DNA from: CAYWXK01 sp964462515
GTDB taxonomy: Bacteria > Planctomycetota > Phycisphaerae > Sedimentisphaerales > Anaerobacaceae
Direction: 5' to 3'
Assembly: GCA_964462515.1 (NCBI GenBank)
Contig: CAYWXK010000046.1
Location: 1 to 27,576, forward strand
DNA: 27,576 nt
Shown one piece after another: positions 1 through 7,977 of this stretch. The notes under the pieces are model-generated. The model searched no databases, was not told where the DNA came from, and saw only the letters and a list, made by a program, of their open reading frames with translations. Every line of letters begins with the position of its first letter. The first letter of the stretch is position 1. The translations under genes were made by a program, and so were the position numbers.

Positions 1-368
1 GTCGCAGTCTGGGCTGGACGGGAGTGGCGCTAAAAACCTGTAAGACCCAGACCGGAGCGATACTGAGTCTGTGCTGGGCGAAGGCACACGGGATGACTCT
101 AATGGTGCAGGATTTGACCAATCCGATGCTGGCGCAGATTCCGCACGTTCTTTTAGCAGCGTCCGCAGGAACAATTATGGGAGTTGAAACAAATGCGATG
201 CAATTTTATCCGGCTGCTTCGGCGCCGGAGGAGGCAGTGCACCCGGGACTTTATCGGCGGCTTAACGGGCAGATTGATTTATCGAGCATAAAAGGAACGG
301 GTTTGGGTTACAGGTTGAATGAAATAAAAAGGGAATTGCCGGAATTGGCGGCAAGATTCACAAAGTGA
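1..368 (+). CDS. Enolase-superfamily enzyme (mandelate racemase/muconate lactonizing-like), C-terminal part
   Basis: The frame is open from the left edge (first full codon at base 3) to the stop at 366-368, so the 5' part of the gene lies outside the window. The visible 121 residues resemble the end of the C-terminal TIM barrel of mandelate racemase/muconate lactonizing-type enzymes. The stretch 'VALKTCKTQTGA' is followed by a helix and then 'GMTLMVQDLTNP', the usual barrel strand and loop arrangement. The glycine-rich end 'GTGLGYRLNEI' is also typical. Members abstract a proton alpha to a carboxylate, often on sugar acids. The GTG at base 24 is internal, not a start. The next two genes on the same strand are sugar-type enzymes, which supports a sugar-acid role, but the substrate cannot be read from this fragment. 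Confidence 0.72.
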   Translation, partial: RSLGWTGVALKTCKTQTGAILSLCWAKAHGMTLMVQDLTNPMLAQIPHVLLAASAGTIMGVETNAMQFYPAASAPEEAVHPGLYRRLNGQIDLSSIKGTGLGYRLNEIKRELPELAARFTK

Positions 369-446
369 ATTTAGTTCATAGTTCATTGTTCATTATTCGT
401 AGTTCTTATCGATGAACTTTAAACACAGATTAGGGAGTAATAGAAA

Positions 447-1283
447 ATGGCGAAGTTAAGTGCATTTGCGGATGAAGTTACGGATGACTTTCTGGGGCAG
501 GTTAAGTTCCTGGTTAAGGAAAAGGTTGGCTACATTGAGCCGCGTTTTATCGACAAAAAAAATATTATGGACCTGACCAAAGATGAGCTTGGTGTCGCGC
601 GAAAAATGATAAAGGACAACGGTTTGAAGGTAAGCGCCATCGGCTCGCCGATAGGCAAGGTTCGTCTCGATGAGCCGTTTTGGCCGCATCTGGATAAATT
701 CAAGCGTGCGGTGGACATTGCATTACTATTCGAGTCGCCGTTTATCCGTATGTTTAGCTACTATGCCCCGCAGGGCAAGAACATCGATGACTATCGTGAG
801 CTTGTTTGCGAGCGAATGTCTGCCAAGGTCGAGGTTCTGAAAGATATTGATGTGGTGATGGTCCACGAAAATGAGGCCAATATTTATGGCCATATCGCTG
901 AAAATTGCGTTGACCTTGTAAAGACCGTTGACTCGCCGAAATTTCGGCTGGCTTACGACCCCGCTAACTTCGTATGGGCGGAAAGCATACTGGATAATGT
1001 CAAGAGCTGCTGGCCATTGATGAAGCCTTACGTTGTCCACGTCCACATCAAAGATTGGAAGCTCGGTGCAAAAGATATAGGAAGCATTCCGGGCGAAGGT
1101 GACGGCCAGATAAAAGAGCTGCTTAGCGAGCTGGCGGCAATCAACTACGATGGGTGTCTTACGATGGAGCCGCACCTGCAAGCTGGCGGGCAGTTTGGAG
1201 GCTCGACAGGACCAAAGCTTTTCTCTAAAGCGATTGCAGCGGTAAAAAAACTTGCCGACGAAGTTGGATTGGAATTGAGTTAA
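447..1283 (+). CDS. Sugar phosphate isomerase/epimerase-like TIM barrel protein
   Basis: This 278-residue protein has the length and layout of the xylose isomerase-like TIM barrel (AP endonuclease 2) family. Likely metal and catalytic positions are visible: Glu141 in 'VHENEANIYG', Asp171 in 'AYDPANFVWA', His198 and His200 in 'VVHVHIKDWK', and Glu241 in 'CLTMEPHL'. Proteins of this family isomerise or epimerise keto-sugars, inositol derivatives or 3-keto sugars in the cytoplasm. No signal peptide is present. The ATG at 447 follows 'AGGGAGTAATAGAAA', a good ribosome site. It lies 78 bases after an enolase-superfamily gene and 57 bases before a Gfo/Idh/MocA dehydrogenase, a combination usual in sugar catabolic clusters. 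The exact substrate is not determined by the sequence. Confidence 0.85.
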   Translation: MAKLSAFADEVTDDFLGQVKFLVKEKVGYIEPRFIDKKNIMDLTKDELGVARKMIKDNGLKVSAIGSPIGKVRLDEPFWPHLDKFKRAVDIALLFESPFIRMFSYYAPQGKNIDDYRELVCERMSAKVEVLKDIDVVMVHENEANIYGHIAENCVDLVKTVDSPKFRLAYDPANFVWAESILDNVKSCWPLMKPYVVHVHIKDWKLGAKDIGSIPGEGDGQIKELLSELAAINYDGCLTMEPHLQAGGQFGGSTGPKLFSKAIAAVKKLADEVGLELS

Positions 1284-1295
1284 GAGTTCGTAGTT

Positions 1296-1311
1296 CCCCG
1301 ACAAGTCGGGG
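1296..1311. repeat. Perfect short palindrome between two operon genes
   Basis: CCCCGAC and GTCGGGG form a perfect 7-bp inverted repeat with an AA spacer. No T-run follows on either strand, so it does not look like a terminator. It resembles the small dispersed palindromes seen elsewhere in this window. It sits between the isomerase-like gene and the Gfo/Idh gene and could act as an mRNA processing or stability hairpin (inference). Confidence 0.6.
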
Positions 1312-1340
1312 CAAATTGACAGTATCGAAAGGGTGAAGGT

Positions 1341-2381
1341 ATGAAGGTGTGGAATTTTGGAATAATCGGTGCGGGATTGATTGCTGATTTTCACGCGAAA
1401 GCAATAGCGGAAATCCCCAATGCTAAGTTGATTGCCTGCTGCGACATAGTTGAAGATAAGGCTAAAAAGCTCGCGGCTAAATTCGGCATTAAGGCCTTTG
1501 GAAGTTACGAGGAGATATTAAAGCTAAAAGAAGTAGATATTGTTACCATTGCCACGCCGAGCGGGCTTCATAAGGAGCCGGCTGTTGCAGCGGCAAAGGC
1601 GGGCAAACACGTGATATGTGAAAAGCCGCTGGATATTACGCTTCGGCGGATTGATGCGATGATAAGGGCGCACGAGAAAAGCGGCACACGCTTGGGCGGC
1701 ATATTTCCTTACCGATTTAACGATGCGATGACACCGCTGCGGGAAGCGATAAATTCCGGACGGTTCGGCATAATCACATACACCGGTGTATATGTCCCCT
1801 GGTGGCGAACCGACGAGTATTATAAGGATTCCTGGCACGGCACCTGGAAGCTGGACGGCGGCGGGGCTTTAATGAATCAATCCATTCATATGGTCGATAT
1901 GTTGTGCGATGTAATGCCGCCGATTGTGTTGGTGCAGGCCTTCGCAGGGACATTGGGGCATCAGATTGAGACGGAAGATACGGCTGTTGCTACATTGCGC
2001 TATTCTAACGGAGCGCTGGGGATTATCTATGGCACCACCGCCTCGTATCCGGGCCAATTCAGGCGATTTGAAATTACCGGAACAAAAGGCACGGTTATCC
2101 AGGTGGAAAATAGTCTTACCGTGTGGCAATTTGCGGATGAAAGACCGGAAGATGAGGACATCAGAAAGAAATTCGGCAAAATCGCGGGCGGAGGCGGCGT
2201 AGCCGACCCCGCGGCTATCACTCACGAAAATCACAGGCGGAATTTCAAGGCATTTCTCGATGCCCTCGAATCAGGCCAGGACTTCTGGATAAGCGGACGC
2301 GAGGCCCGTAAAGCGGTAGAAGTGATTTTAGCGATATACAAATCTGCAAGAGAGCAAAGGCTCATCAGGCTAAGCCGGTAA
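1341..2381 (+). CDS. Gfo/Idh/MocA family NAD(P)-dependent oxidoreductase (cytoplasmic)
   Basis: 346 residues, normal for the Gfo/Idh/MocA family. The N-terminal Rossmann fold begins with 'GIIGAGLIADFHAKAI' (residues 7-22) and a dinucleotide-binding acidic strand end near 'CCDIV' (33-37). The family signature 'CEKPLD' at 93-98 contains the conserved lysine. The C-terminal domain carries 'GGGALMNQSIHMVDML' (173-188), with the Gly-Gly and His motif lining the substrate pocket. No signal peptide is seen, unlike the two Tat-type relatives at 17769 and 19190. The ATG at 1341 follows 'AAAGGGTGAAGGT'. It is probably co-transcribed with the upstream isomerase-like gene, and the two together could run a 3-keto-sugar or inositol-type oxidation and isomerisation. 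The substrate is unknown. Confidence 0.88.
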   Translation: MKVWNFGIIGAGLIADFHAKAIAEIPNAKLIACCDIVEDKAKKLAAKFGIKAFGSYEEILKLKEVDIVTIATPSGLHKEPAVAAAKAGKHVICEKPLDITLRRIDAMIRAHEKSGTRLGGIFPYRFNDAMTPLREAINSGRFGIITYTGVYVPWWRTDEYYKDSWHGTWKLDGGGALMNQSIHMVDMLCDVMPPIVLVQAFAGTLGHQIETEDTAVATLRYSNGALGIIYGTTASYPGQFRRFEITGTKGTVIQVENSLTVWQFADERPEDEDIRKKFGKIAGGGGVADPAAITHENHRRNFKAFLDALESGQDFWISGREARKAVEVILAIYKSAREQRLIRLSR

Positions 2382-2443
2382 CGTATGCACATTAGTGCCT
2401 GAAATATGTGATTTGCACAGGTTGCCATTGCTATTTGTCAAAA

Positions 2444-2464
2444 TCCGCCGGACGAAATGGCGGA
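2444..2464. repeat. Short inverted repeat TCCGCC/GGCGGA
   Basis: TCCGCC (2444-2449) pairs with GGCGGA (2459-2464) across a 9-base loop. There is no T-tract, so termination is unlikely. The same TCCGCC...GGCGGA arms recur at 9189-9223, which suggests a dispersed palindromic element rather than a site specific to this locus. Confidence 0.45.
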
Positions 2465-2558
2465 CACGCAATAACAATGGGATGCAATTGTGATATATAA
2501 ACTACGAGCGGCAGGATGTAACGGATTGGGTAACAAAAATTTTCAGGGAGGTGAAATT

Positions 2559-3023
2559 ATGGAAGTGACGGAATTCTTAAAAAAGGAGAAGGTCAAGTAT
2601 GAGGTCAGCAAACATAAACCAGCTTTTACGGCACAGCAAATGGCGGCGGTCGTGCACGAGCCGGGCAGGTTCGTAGCCAAGCCGGTGATTGTCAAGGTTG
2701 ACGGCGAGTATGTGATGTGCGTTCTTTCGGCGTGCCATAAGATTGACTTAGCTGCGTTGAAGAAACAGCTTGGAGCAAAGAAGGTCGAGATAGTAGAGGA
2801 AAATGATATAGGAAAGCTGTTTCCTGATTGCGAGCTTGGGGCGGAGCCGCCCTTTGGCAACTTATATGATTTGCCAACCATTATTGATAAGGCCCTGGTG
2901 AAGGACGAGCATATTATGTTCCAGTGCGGCAGCCACGAAAAAGCGGTCCGGATGAATATGGAAGATTACCGCAAGCTGGTTAAGCCGAAGGTGCTTGAGT
3001 TCAGCTACCATTTGACCTCGTGA
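2559..3023 (+). CDS. YbaK/ProX-type aminoacyl-tRNA deacylase domain protein
   Basis: 154 residues, a single free-standing YbaK/aaRS-associated editing domain. Proteins of this type hydrolyse mischarged tRNAs (for example Ala- or Cys-tRNA-Pro) in trans. The conserved lysine is Lys41 in 'AKPVIVKVDG'. The loop 'GAEPPFG' (94-100) and the late 'CGSHEKAVRM' (123-132) are typical positions of the fold. The start is the ATG at 2559 because 'CAGGGAGGTG' sits directly before it; the frame is open further upstream to another ATG at 2490, but that has no ribosome site. The family's substrate specificity is hard to predict from sequence, so the tRNA species is left open. It stands alone and converges on the minus-strand aminotransferase gene. 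Confidence 0.85.
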   Translation: MEVTEFLKKEKVKYEVSKHKPAFTAQQMAAVVHEPGRFVAKPVIVKVDGEYVMCVLSACHKIDLAALKKQLGAKKVEIVEENDIGKLFPDCELGAEPPFGNLYDLPTIIDKALVKDEHIMFQCGSHEKAVRMNMEDYRKLVKPKVLEFSYHLTS

Positions 3024-3046
3024 TATTTTGCGGTGGTTTTGTATAA

Positions 3047-3076
3047 AAAAGAAAAACCCCCGAACGAGTTCGAGGG
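3047..3076 (-). terminator. Rho-independent terminator of the aminotransferase operon
   Basis: On the minus strand CCCTCGAAC and GTTCGGGGG pair as a hairpin with one U.G wobble (3058-3076), followed directly by TTTTTCTTTTTT (3046-3057 read in reverse). On the plus strand the wobble becomes an A.C mismatch and no T-run follows, so it is directional and belongs to the minus-strand operon 5527-3107. Confidence 0.8.
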
Positions 3077-3106
3077 CTAAATATTGGCGGCGCCTGGCGG
3101 ATAAAA

Positions 3107-4195
3107 TTAAGGGATTTCTTCGTCAATCCAGGTAAGAAGCTCCTTAATTTCATCGAGGGTTATGTCGCCCATATGGGCGATGCGGAAGGTCAATTCTTTT
3201 AGTTTGCCGTAGCCATTACCGAAGGCTGTGTTGTGCTTTTGCTGGACGGCACCGATTACCTCGGCAACGTTGATTTTACGGGTATTGGTTATAGTTGTGA
3301 GGGTGTTTGAAGCGTATTTTTCGTCGCAGAAAAGAGCGAATTTTTTCTTTGCCCAGGCCCTTACGAAGTCGCCCATCTGCTTGTGTCTTTTCCAGACGTT
3401 TTCAACGCCTTCTGCGAGGAGCTTTTTGCACTGGTAGTTGAGTGCCATAATGTGGGGGATGGAAGGTGTGGCGGGGGTCTGATTTTTCTCCGCTGATTTT
3501 GCGAAGTTCTGGAAGTCGAAGTAGTAGCCTCTGGCGGGAACAGTTTTGCTTTTTTCTAAAGCGCGGCTGCTGACGGCGGCGACGGCCAGGCCGGGCGGGA
3601 TTGCAAAGGCCTTCTGGACGGAGCAGAACGCCACATCCCAGGCGAGCCGGTCAAAGTGCAAAGGCAGGCCAATCATACCGCTAACCGAATCGACAAAGAC
3701 GAGGACTTCAGGATATTTTTTCTTCATCATATCGCTGATTTCATAGACCGGGTTTGTCAGGCCGGTGCTTGTCTCATTGTGGACAATGGTGACGGCGGCG
3801 TATTTGCCGGCGGCAAGTTTCTCATCGAGCATTTCGGGTGTGATTGGCTGGCCCCACTCGACTTTAAGCTCTTCGACATTTCTGCCGCAGGCGCGTGCGA
3901 CATCTGCCCATTTTTCGCTGAAGGCGCCGCAGCCGGTGCACAGGATGGTTTCATCAGGGGCGACGCAGTTGCGAATGGATGCTTCCCAGACTCCGGAGGC
4001 AGAAGAAGTGAAGAGAAAAATGTGCTGGCTTGTAAAAAGGAGCTTTTTGAGCATATCGACTGTTTCGCCTTGCAGCTGGGCATATTCTTTGCCGCGGTGT
4101 CCGAGGGTGGGACGAGCGAGCTGCTGGAGGACATCGGGGTTGACCTTTACTGGGCCGGGGATAAATAATCTTGGAGGGTTTTTCCAATCTACCAT
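3107..4195 (-). CDS. Class V PLP-dependent aminotransferase (alanine-glyoxylate/phosphoserine aminotransferase-like)
   Basis: 362 residues, a full-length fold-type I class V aminotransferase. The N-terminal 'FIPGPVKVNPDVL' motif is typical of the alanine-glyoxylate/serine-pyruvate group. Asp169 in 'VFVDSVSG' should contact the pyridine nitrogen of PLP, and Lys195 in 'CSVQKAF' should form the Schiff base. 'HNETSTG' (139-145) is the substrate-side loop of this family. The start ATG follows 'TTTTTCGGAGAATATCT', a good ribosome site. The gene lies 18 bases after a DUF1015 gene and ends at a clear terminator, so the two form an operon. Because DUF1015 genes are often found beside serine-biosynthesis genes, a phosphoserine aminotransferase role is plausible, but no serA-like gene is present here and the reaction cannot be settled from sequence. 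Confidence 0.85.
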   Translation of the reverse strand: MVDWKNPPRLFIPGPVKVNPDVLQQLARPTLGHRGKEYAQLQGETVDMLKKLLFTSQHIFLFTSSASGVWEASIRNCVAPDETILCTGCGAFSEKWADVARACGRNVEELKVEWGQPITPEMLDEKLAAGKYAAVTIVHNETSTGLTNPVYEISDMMKKKYPEVLVFVDSVSGMIGLPLHFDRLAWDVAFCSVQKAFAIPPGLAVAAVSSRALEKSKTVPARGYYFDFQNFAKSAEKNQTPATPSIPHIMALNYQCKKLLAEGVENVWKRHKQMGDFVRAWAKKKFALFCDEKYASNTLTTITNTRKINVAEVIGAVQQKHNTAFGNGYGKLKELTFRIAHMGDITLDEIKELLTWIDEEIP

Positions 4196-4213
4196 AGATA
4201 TTCTCCGAAAAAG

Positions 4214-5527
4214 TTATAGTTTGTTAATCGTCAGACCTGAGAACATTTTTGGGTAAAAATAGGTCGATTTTTGCGGCAATCTTTCGCCGGCGTCGGCCAC
4301 CATTTGAATCTGCCGTATTTTTGGTGCGTTCATAAAGAAAGCAATCTGTCTTTGTCCTTTATCAACCTTTTCAATTGATTCGTCAATTGCATTTTCGGTG
4401 TCTTTTACATATTCGACGCTGCTGTTGGATGCAAGCTGTTTTTCGCCGATGCCGAGGTGTTTTTCGAGAATCAGCTTGTGCAGGACGGCAACATCGAGTG
4501 ACTTCCAGGCGGCGCCGGCTCTTTGTGCAACCGAATCCATTGCACTTTTATCTTTGAGGACGGCTATATAAAAGGTATTTGCACCGTAGATTCCGAAGGC
4601 ATTTTTATCTTTTTTATATTCGCCTTTCAACTGCGTAAGCATTTGTTGCCTGGTCTTCATTTTGGAAGTCGGCGAGTCAAACTGAAACCGGGTGACTGTG
4701 AAGTTTTCTTCGAGGTCGGCGAGTAGTTTTTTGAAGCAAAAATTGCCGAGATTTCCTACGAGGCGATGAGCAGCCAGGACAAACAAACCATCCTGACAGG
4801 TGTTGGTGAAGGCAAGCATCTGATAGCGGGCTGCAGGATTGGCAGCTTCTTTGGAGTATATTAGGCCTGTTGTGTAGCGATGGTGGCCATCGGCGATGAT
4901 GCACGTCTTGGCACTCATCATTTTTGTAATTGCGCTGATATGATTCCTGGCGGTTATCGGGAACAGCCGATGGCGGGTATTTTGGTCATCGAGACAGTCG
5001 AGAAGCGGTTCTTGAGCGGCGGCGGATTCAATGATTTTATCTGCGATTTTTTCGGGGTCTTCGTAGAGCATAAAAACCAATTCAAGGTCGGCAGATGTTG
5101 CTCTTTTGAGATTGAGTCTGTCAACCATTGGAGTGTCGAGAGTTTGCTCGTGAGGTCTGACAGAGCCGGACGGACCTAATTCTTCGAGCTTAGCGAGGGC
5201 AATGAAATTCAGGCGTTTGAATCTGGCGCCAAAAACTTCAAAATCCTGGACGTAGGCGTAGATAGCCTCAGCAGGGTCTTGTTTTAAGGCGGATTCTTTA
5301 AGCCAGTTATTGAGGCATTGGGCGGCTCTTGTATAAGGATTATCGCTGTTGTTGTCGGAGGGGGTGGTTTTTCCTTTGATTATCCGCACGATATTATAGT
5401 TGCCTATTTCGTAGAGCTGGTTTTGCTGAGCGCCGGTGATGATGTCGTAAGGCGGGGCGATGCATTTGCAGACGTCACCAACGATTGCGGTATTAAATCT
5501 AAATGCCTTGAAGGGCTTAATTTCCAT
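4214..5527 (-). CDS. DUF1015 family protein
   Basis: 437 residues with the hallmarks of DUF1015 (COG4198): 'IAPPYDII' at 23-30, 'RPHEQT' at 124-129 and the strongly conserved 'ADGHHRYTTGL' at 212-222. The biochemical function of the family is not something I can state with certainty. The His-rich 'DGHHRY' and 'PHE' motifs look like an active site, possibly phosphate-handling. It has no signal peptide or membrane segment, so it is cytoplasmic. It is the first gene of a two-gene minus-strand operon with a class V aminotransferase, an arrangement known from serine-biosynthesis neighbourhoods. The ATG at 5527 has only a weak ribosome site (GGCGG), but no better start is visible and the N-terminus 'MEIKPFKAFR' matches the family. 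Confidence 0.88.
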   Translation of the reverse strand: MEIKPFKAFRFNTAIVGDVCKCIAPPYDIITGAQQNQLYEIGNYNIVRIIKGKTTPSDNNSDNPYTRAAQCLNNWLKESALKQDPAEAIYAYVQDFEVFGARFKRLNFIALAKLEELGPSGSVRPHEQTLDTPMVDRLNLKRATSADLELVFMLYEDPEKIADKIIESAAAQEPLLDCLDDQNTRHRLFPITARNHISAITKMMSAKTCIIADGHHRYTTGLIYSKEAANPAARYQMLAFTNTCQDGLFVLAAHRLVGNLGNFCFKKLLADLEENFTVTRFQFDSPTSKMKTRQQMLTQLKGEYKKDKNAFGIYGANTFYIAVLKDKSAMDSVAQRAGAAWKSLDVAVLHKLILEKHLGIGEKQLASNSSVEYVKDTENAIDESIEKVDKGQRQIAFFMNAPKIRQIQMVADAGERLPQKSTYFYPKMFSGLTINKL

Positions 5528-5691
5528 AGAGCCGCCAAAAATTATGAGCTTTGAGGTTTCACAAACTCCTATTTTATCTTGACGTTGTCTTAAAATCCTT
5601 ATAATTCGGGAAACTTACAAGAGGGCGAATAATACTGAAGCGAAAAAGGATTGTCAAGCCAATTATGGATAAAGAATGGTAAAGGTGAAAA

Positions 5692-6369
5692 ATGCGGTTG
5701 CGAGCGGTAATAAAAAGTTGGGTGCGCTGTAGTGTTATGATGGCCATCGTATCGGTTGGCGGGGTCTGCTTTGCTTCTGGTGGCAATTTTGAATACTGGG
5801 GCGTGGCAGAGGTCGGTTTCGATATCAATAAGGACTGGAGAGGGGTGTTTGAGGAGCGGATAAAGGTCAGGGATACAGGCGGAGAACTCTATTATCATCA
5901 TTCGGATTTGGGATTTGTGTATAAGAGTTTTGCAGACTGGATTGACGTAGGGGTCAACTTCAGAAAGGTATATACCAAAGATAGCGAAGGCCAATGGAGG
6001 CAGGAAGACAGGCCGCATCTAAATGTGACGCTGAAAACAAAGATTTTCGGCTGCCAGATGAGCGACCTCTCGAGAGTTGAATACCGTGATAGAGAAAAGG
6101 CAGAGGACTTCTGGCGATATAGAAATAAGCTGACGGTGAAATTGCCTGTGGAACTGACGGCGTTGAAATTGCAGCCTTATTTCGCGGAGGAGGTGTTTAT
6201 CAGTATGAACGGGGAGGGATTTAACAGAAACAGGCTGTTTGGCGGATTTGCTGTCAAGATATCAAAGAATGTCAAAGGCGACATCTTCTACATCTGGCAG
6301 GCAGACAAATCGGATGGAAGCTGGGCAGATATCAATATAATTGGCACCGGTTTGAAATTCTACTTTTAG
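5692..6369 (+). CDS. DUF2490 family outer-membrane beta-barrel protein
   Basis: 225 residues. An N-terminal signal peptide (positive residues, then a hydrophobic stretch about 11-27, cleavage near 'CFASGG') is followed by alternating amphipathic strands such as 'WGVAEVGFDINKDWRGVFEERIK' regions, and the chain ends in 'GLKFYF', with a terminal Phe typical of barrels recognised by the Bam machinery. The 'WRGVFEERI' opening strand and 'YYHHSDLGFVYK' segment match DUF2490 proteins. The function of the family is unknown. 'GGTAAAGGTGAAAA' precedes the ATG. It stands alone, divergent from the DUF1015 operon and convergent with nfnB. Confidence 0.75.
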   Translation: MRLRAVIKSWVRCSVMMAIVSVGGVCFASGGNFEYWGVAEVGFDINKDWRGVFEERIKVRDTGGELYYHHSDLGFVYKSFADWIDVGVNFRKVYTKDSEGQWRQEDRPHLNVTLKTKIFGCQMSDLSRVEYRDREKAEDFWRYRNKLTVKLPVELTALKLQPYFAEEVFISMNGEGFNRNRLFGGFAVKISKNVKGDIFYIWQADKSDGSWADINIIGTGLKFYF

Positions 6370-6426
6370 GTATTTCATCTGCAAGGTGACGCGAGCTAAT
6401 TTTAATTCGGTACAAGTTCGATTGTG

Positions 6427-7917
6427 TTAGTTTCGAGCACCCTTCTTTTTTTCAAGATACCTGTTTATAGCAGCGGCGGCGGTTCGGCCTTGTCCCATAG
6501 CTAAGATTACAGTGGCAGCGCCGAGGACGATGTCACCGCCGGCATAGACGCCTTCGAGGGAGGTCTTGCAGTTTTCATCCACTACGATATACCCTTCTTC
6601 ACTAAATTGCAGTCCAGGTGTGGTCTGGCGAATCAGCGGATTTGCAGCATTGCCGATAGCTACGATGCAAGCATCAACTTCGATTTGAAACTCTGAACCT
6701 TCGATGGGAATAGGGCGAGGTCTGCCGGACCTGTCGGGTTCTCCAAGACGGTATTTGAGACATTCGATGGCAATGACGTGGCTATTTTGGTCGCCGATTA
6801 TTCGCTTTGGGCTTTGCAGGGTGTGGAATTCGATGCCTTCTTCTTTTGCGTGATGGATTTCTTCGATTCGGGCAGGCATTTCTTTTTCGGTTCTACGATA
6901 GACCAGATATACTTTTTCAGCTCCGAGTCTGACGGCTGTCCTTGCTGCGTCCAGAGCGACATTGCCTCCGCCGATGACCGCAACTTTTTTGGGGCGGGCA
7001 ATGGGAGTATCAGCCCCGGAGCCGAAGTCGTAGGCCTTCATAAGATTTGCTCGTGTGAGGTATTCATTTGCGCTATAGACACCGACGAGTGACTCACCTT
7101 CGATGCCCATAAAGCTTGGCAGCCCCGCTCCGACTCCAATATATACCGCGTCGAAGCCGTCCTCCTTCATTAATTGCTCAATAGTTTTTGTCTTGCCGAC
7201 AATAAAGTTGCATACAATTTTGACGCCCATCTTTTTTAGAACGTCAAATTCTCTTTGCACGATTGTCTTTGGAAGTCTAAATTCCGGGATTCCATAGACG
7301 AGCACGCCGCCCGGTTTGTGGAATGCCTCAAATATAGTAACATCGTGCCCCGCTCTTTTTGTGTCGGCAGCAGCAACAATACCTCCCGGCCCGGAGCCAA
7401 TGACAGCCACTTTCATTCCGGTCTCCAGCCCGACTGTTGGAACAGTGTCGTTATGCAGGTCAAGGTCGGCGACAAATCTTTCGAGTCGGCCGATAGAAAC
7501 GGCTTTGGTAGGGTCTTTAAATTTCAGACCGACCGTGCATTCCTGCTGGCACTGGACCTCCTGCGGACACACTCGTCCGCAGACAGCAGGAAGCGGCGAG
7601 TTTTCCTTAATAATGGCCAGGGACTTTCTGAAGTCACCATCAATGATAGCAGCGATAAAATCCCTTATTCTTATTTGCACGGGACAGCCGTTTATGCAGG
7701 GAGCATTTTTACACTGAAGACAGCGTAGCGCCTCAAGCCGGGCCTGAGTCTGTGTATATCCGAGTGCTACTTCATTAACGTTGCTTATCCTTCGCAGCGG
7801 ATTCTGGGTAGGCATCTGTTGCAGGGGAAGTTTAAACCTCTCGGCGGACGTAAGTTTGCCGGCCTTGTGCTTGTCCAGAAGCCGTTGTAAAAGTTCTTGA
7901 CTTTCTCTCTCAGTCAC
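6427..7917 (-). CDS. nfnB: NfnB: large subunit of NADH-dependent reduced ferredoxin:NADP+ oxidoreductase (GltD/GltA-like)
   Basis: 496 residues, related to the glutamate synthase small subunit. Two N-terminal [4Fe-4S] sites are visible: Cys66, 69, 74, 78 and Cys113, 117, 123, 127. A first dinucleotide fold 'VIGSGPGG' (172-179) binds FAD, and a second, 'IGGGNVALDAART' (315-327), binds NADP(H). The start is GTG at 7917, preceded by 'TGAGGAATCTTCACT'. It lies 60 bases downstream of nfnA on the same strand. With NfnA it should form the electron-bifurcating complex that reduces NADP+ with NADH and reduced ferredoxin. A glutamate synthase role is less likely because no GOGAT large subunit is adjacent and the NfnA partner is. 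All eight cluster cysteines are kept. Confidence 0.9.
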   Translation of the reverse strand: MTERESQELLQRLLDKHKAGKLTSAERFKLPLQQMPTQNPLRRISNVNEVALGYTQTQARLEALRCLQCKNAPCINGCPVQIRIRDFIAAIIDGDFRKSLAIIKENSPLPAVCGRVCPQEVQCQQECTVGLKFKDPTKAVSIGRLERFVADLDLHNDTVPTVGLETGMKVAVIGSGPGGIVAAADTKRAGHDVTIFEAFHKPGGVLVYGIPEFRLPKTIVQREFDVLKKMGVKIVCNFIVGKTKTIEQLMKEDGFDAVYIGVGAGLPSFMGIEGESLVGVYSANEYLTRANLMKAYDFGSGADTPIARPKKVAVIGGGNVALDAARTAVRLGAEKVYLVYRRTEKEMPARIEEIHHAKEEGIEFHTLQSPKRIIGDQNSHVIAIECLKYRLGEPDRSGRPRPIPIEGSEFQIEVDACIVAIGNAANPLIRQTTPGLQFSEEGYIVVDENCKTSLEGVYAGGDIVLGAATVILAMGQGRTAAAAINRYLEKKKGARN

Positions 7918-7977
7918 AGTGAAGATTCCTCACAGCCCTGACTCGTGGCTCACATTTTGTATCCGGCATATCGTATT

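Noticed and set aside
5579..5605. TTGACG...TATAAT as a promoter for the DUF2490 gene
   Set aside because: The spacer is only 15 bases and the boxes lie about 85 bases upstream; possible but too weak to list.
6427..7917. Glutamate synthase small subunit as the function of the 496-residue protein
   Set aside because: The adjacent upstream gene is NfnA with an Asp-Cys3 cluster pattern, and no GOGAT large subunit is next to it, so NfnB fits better.
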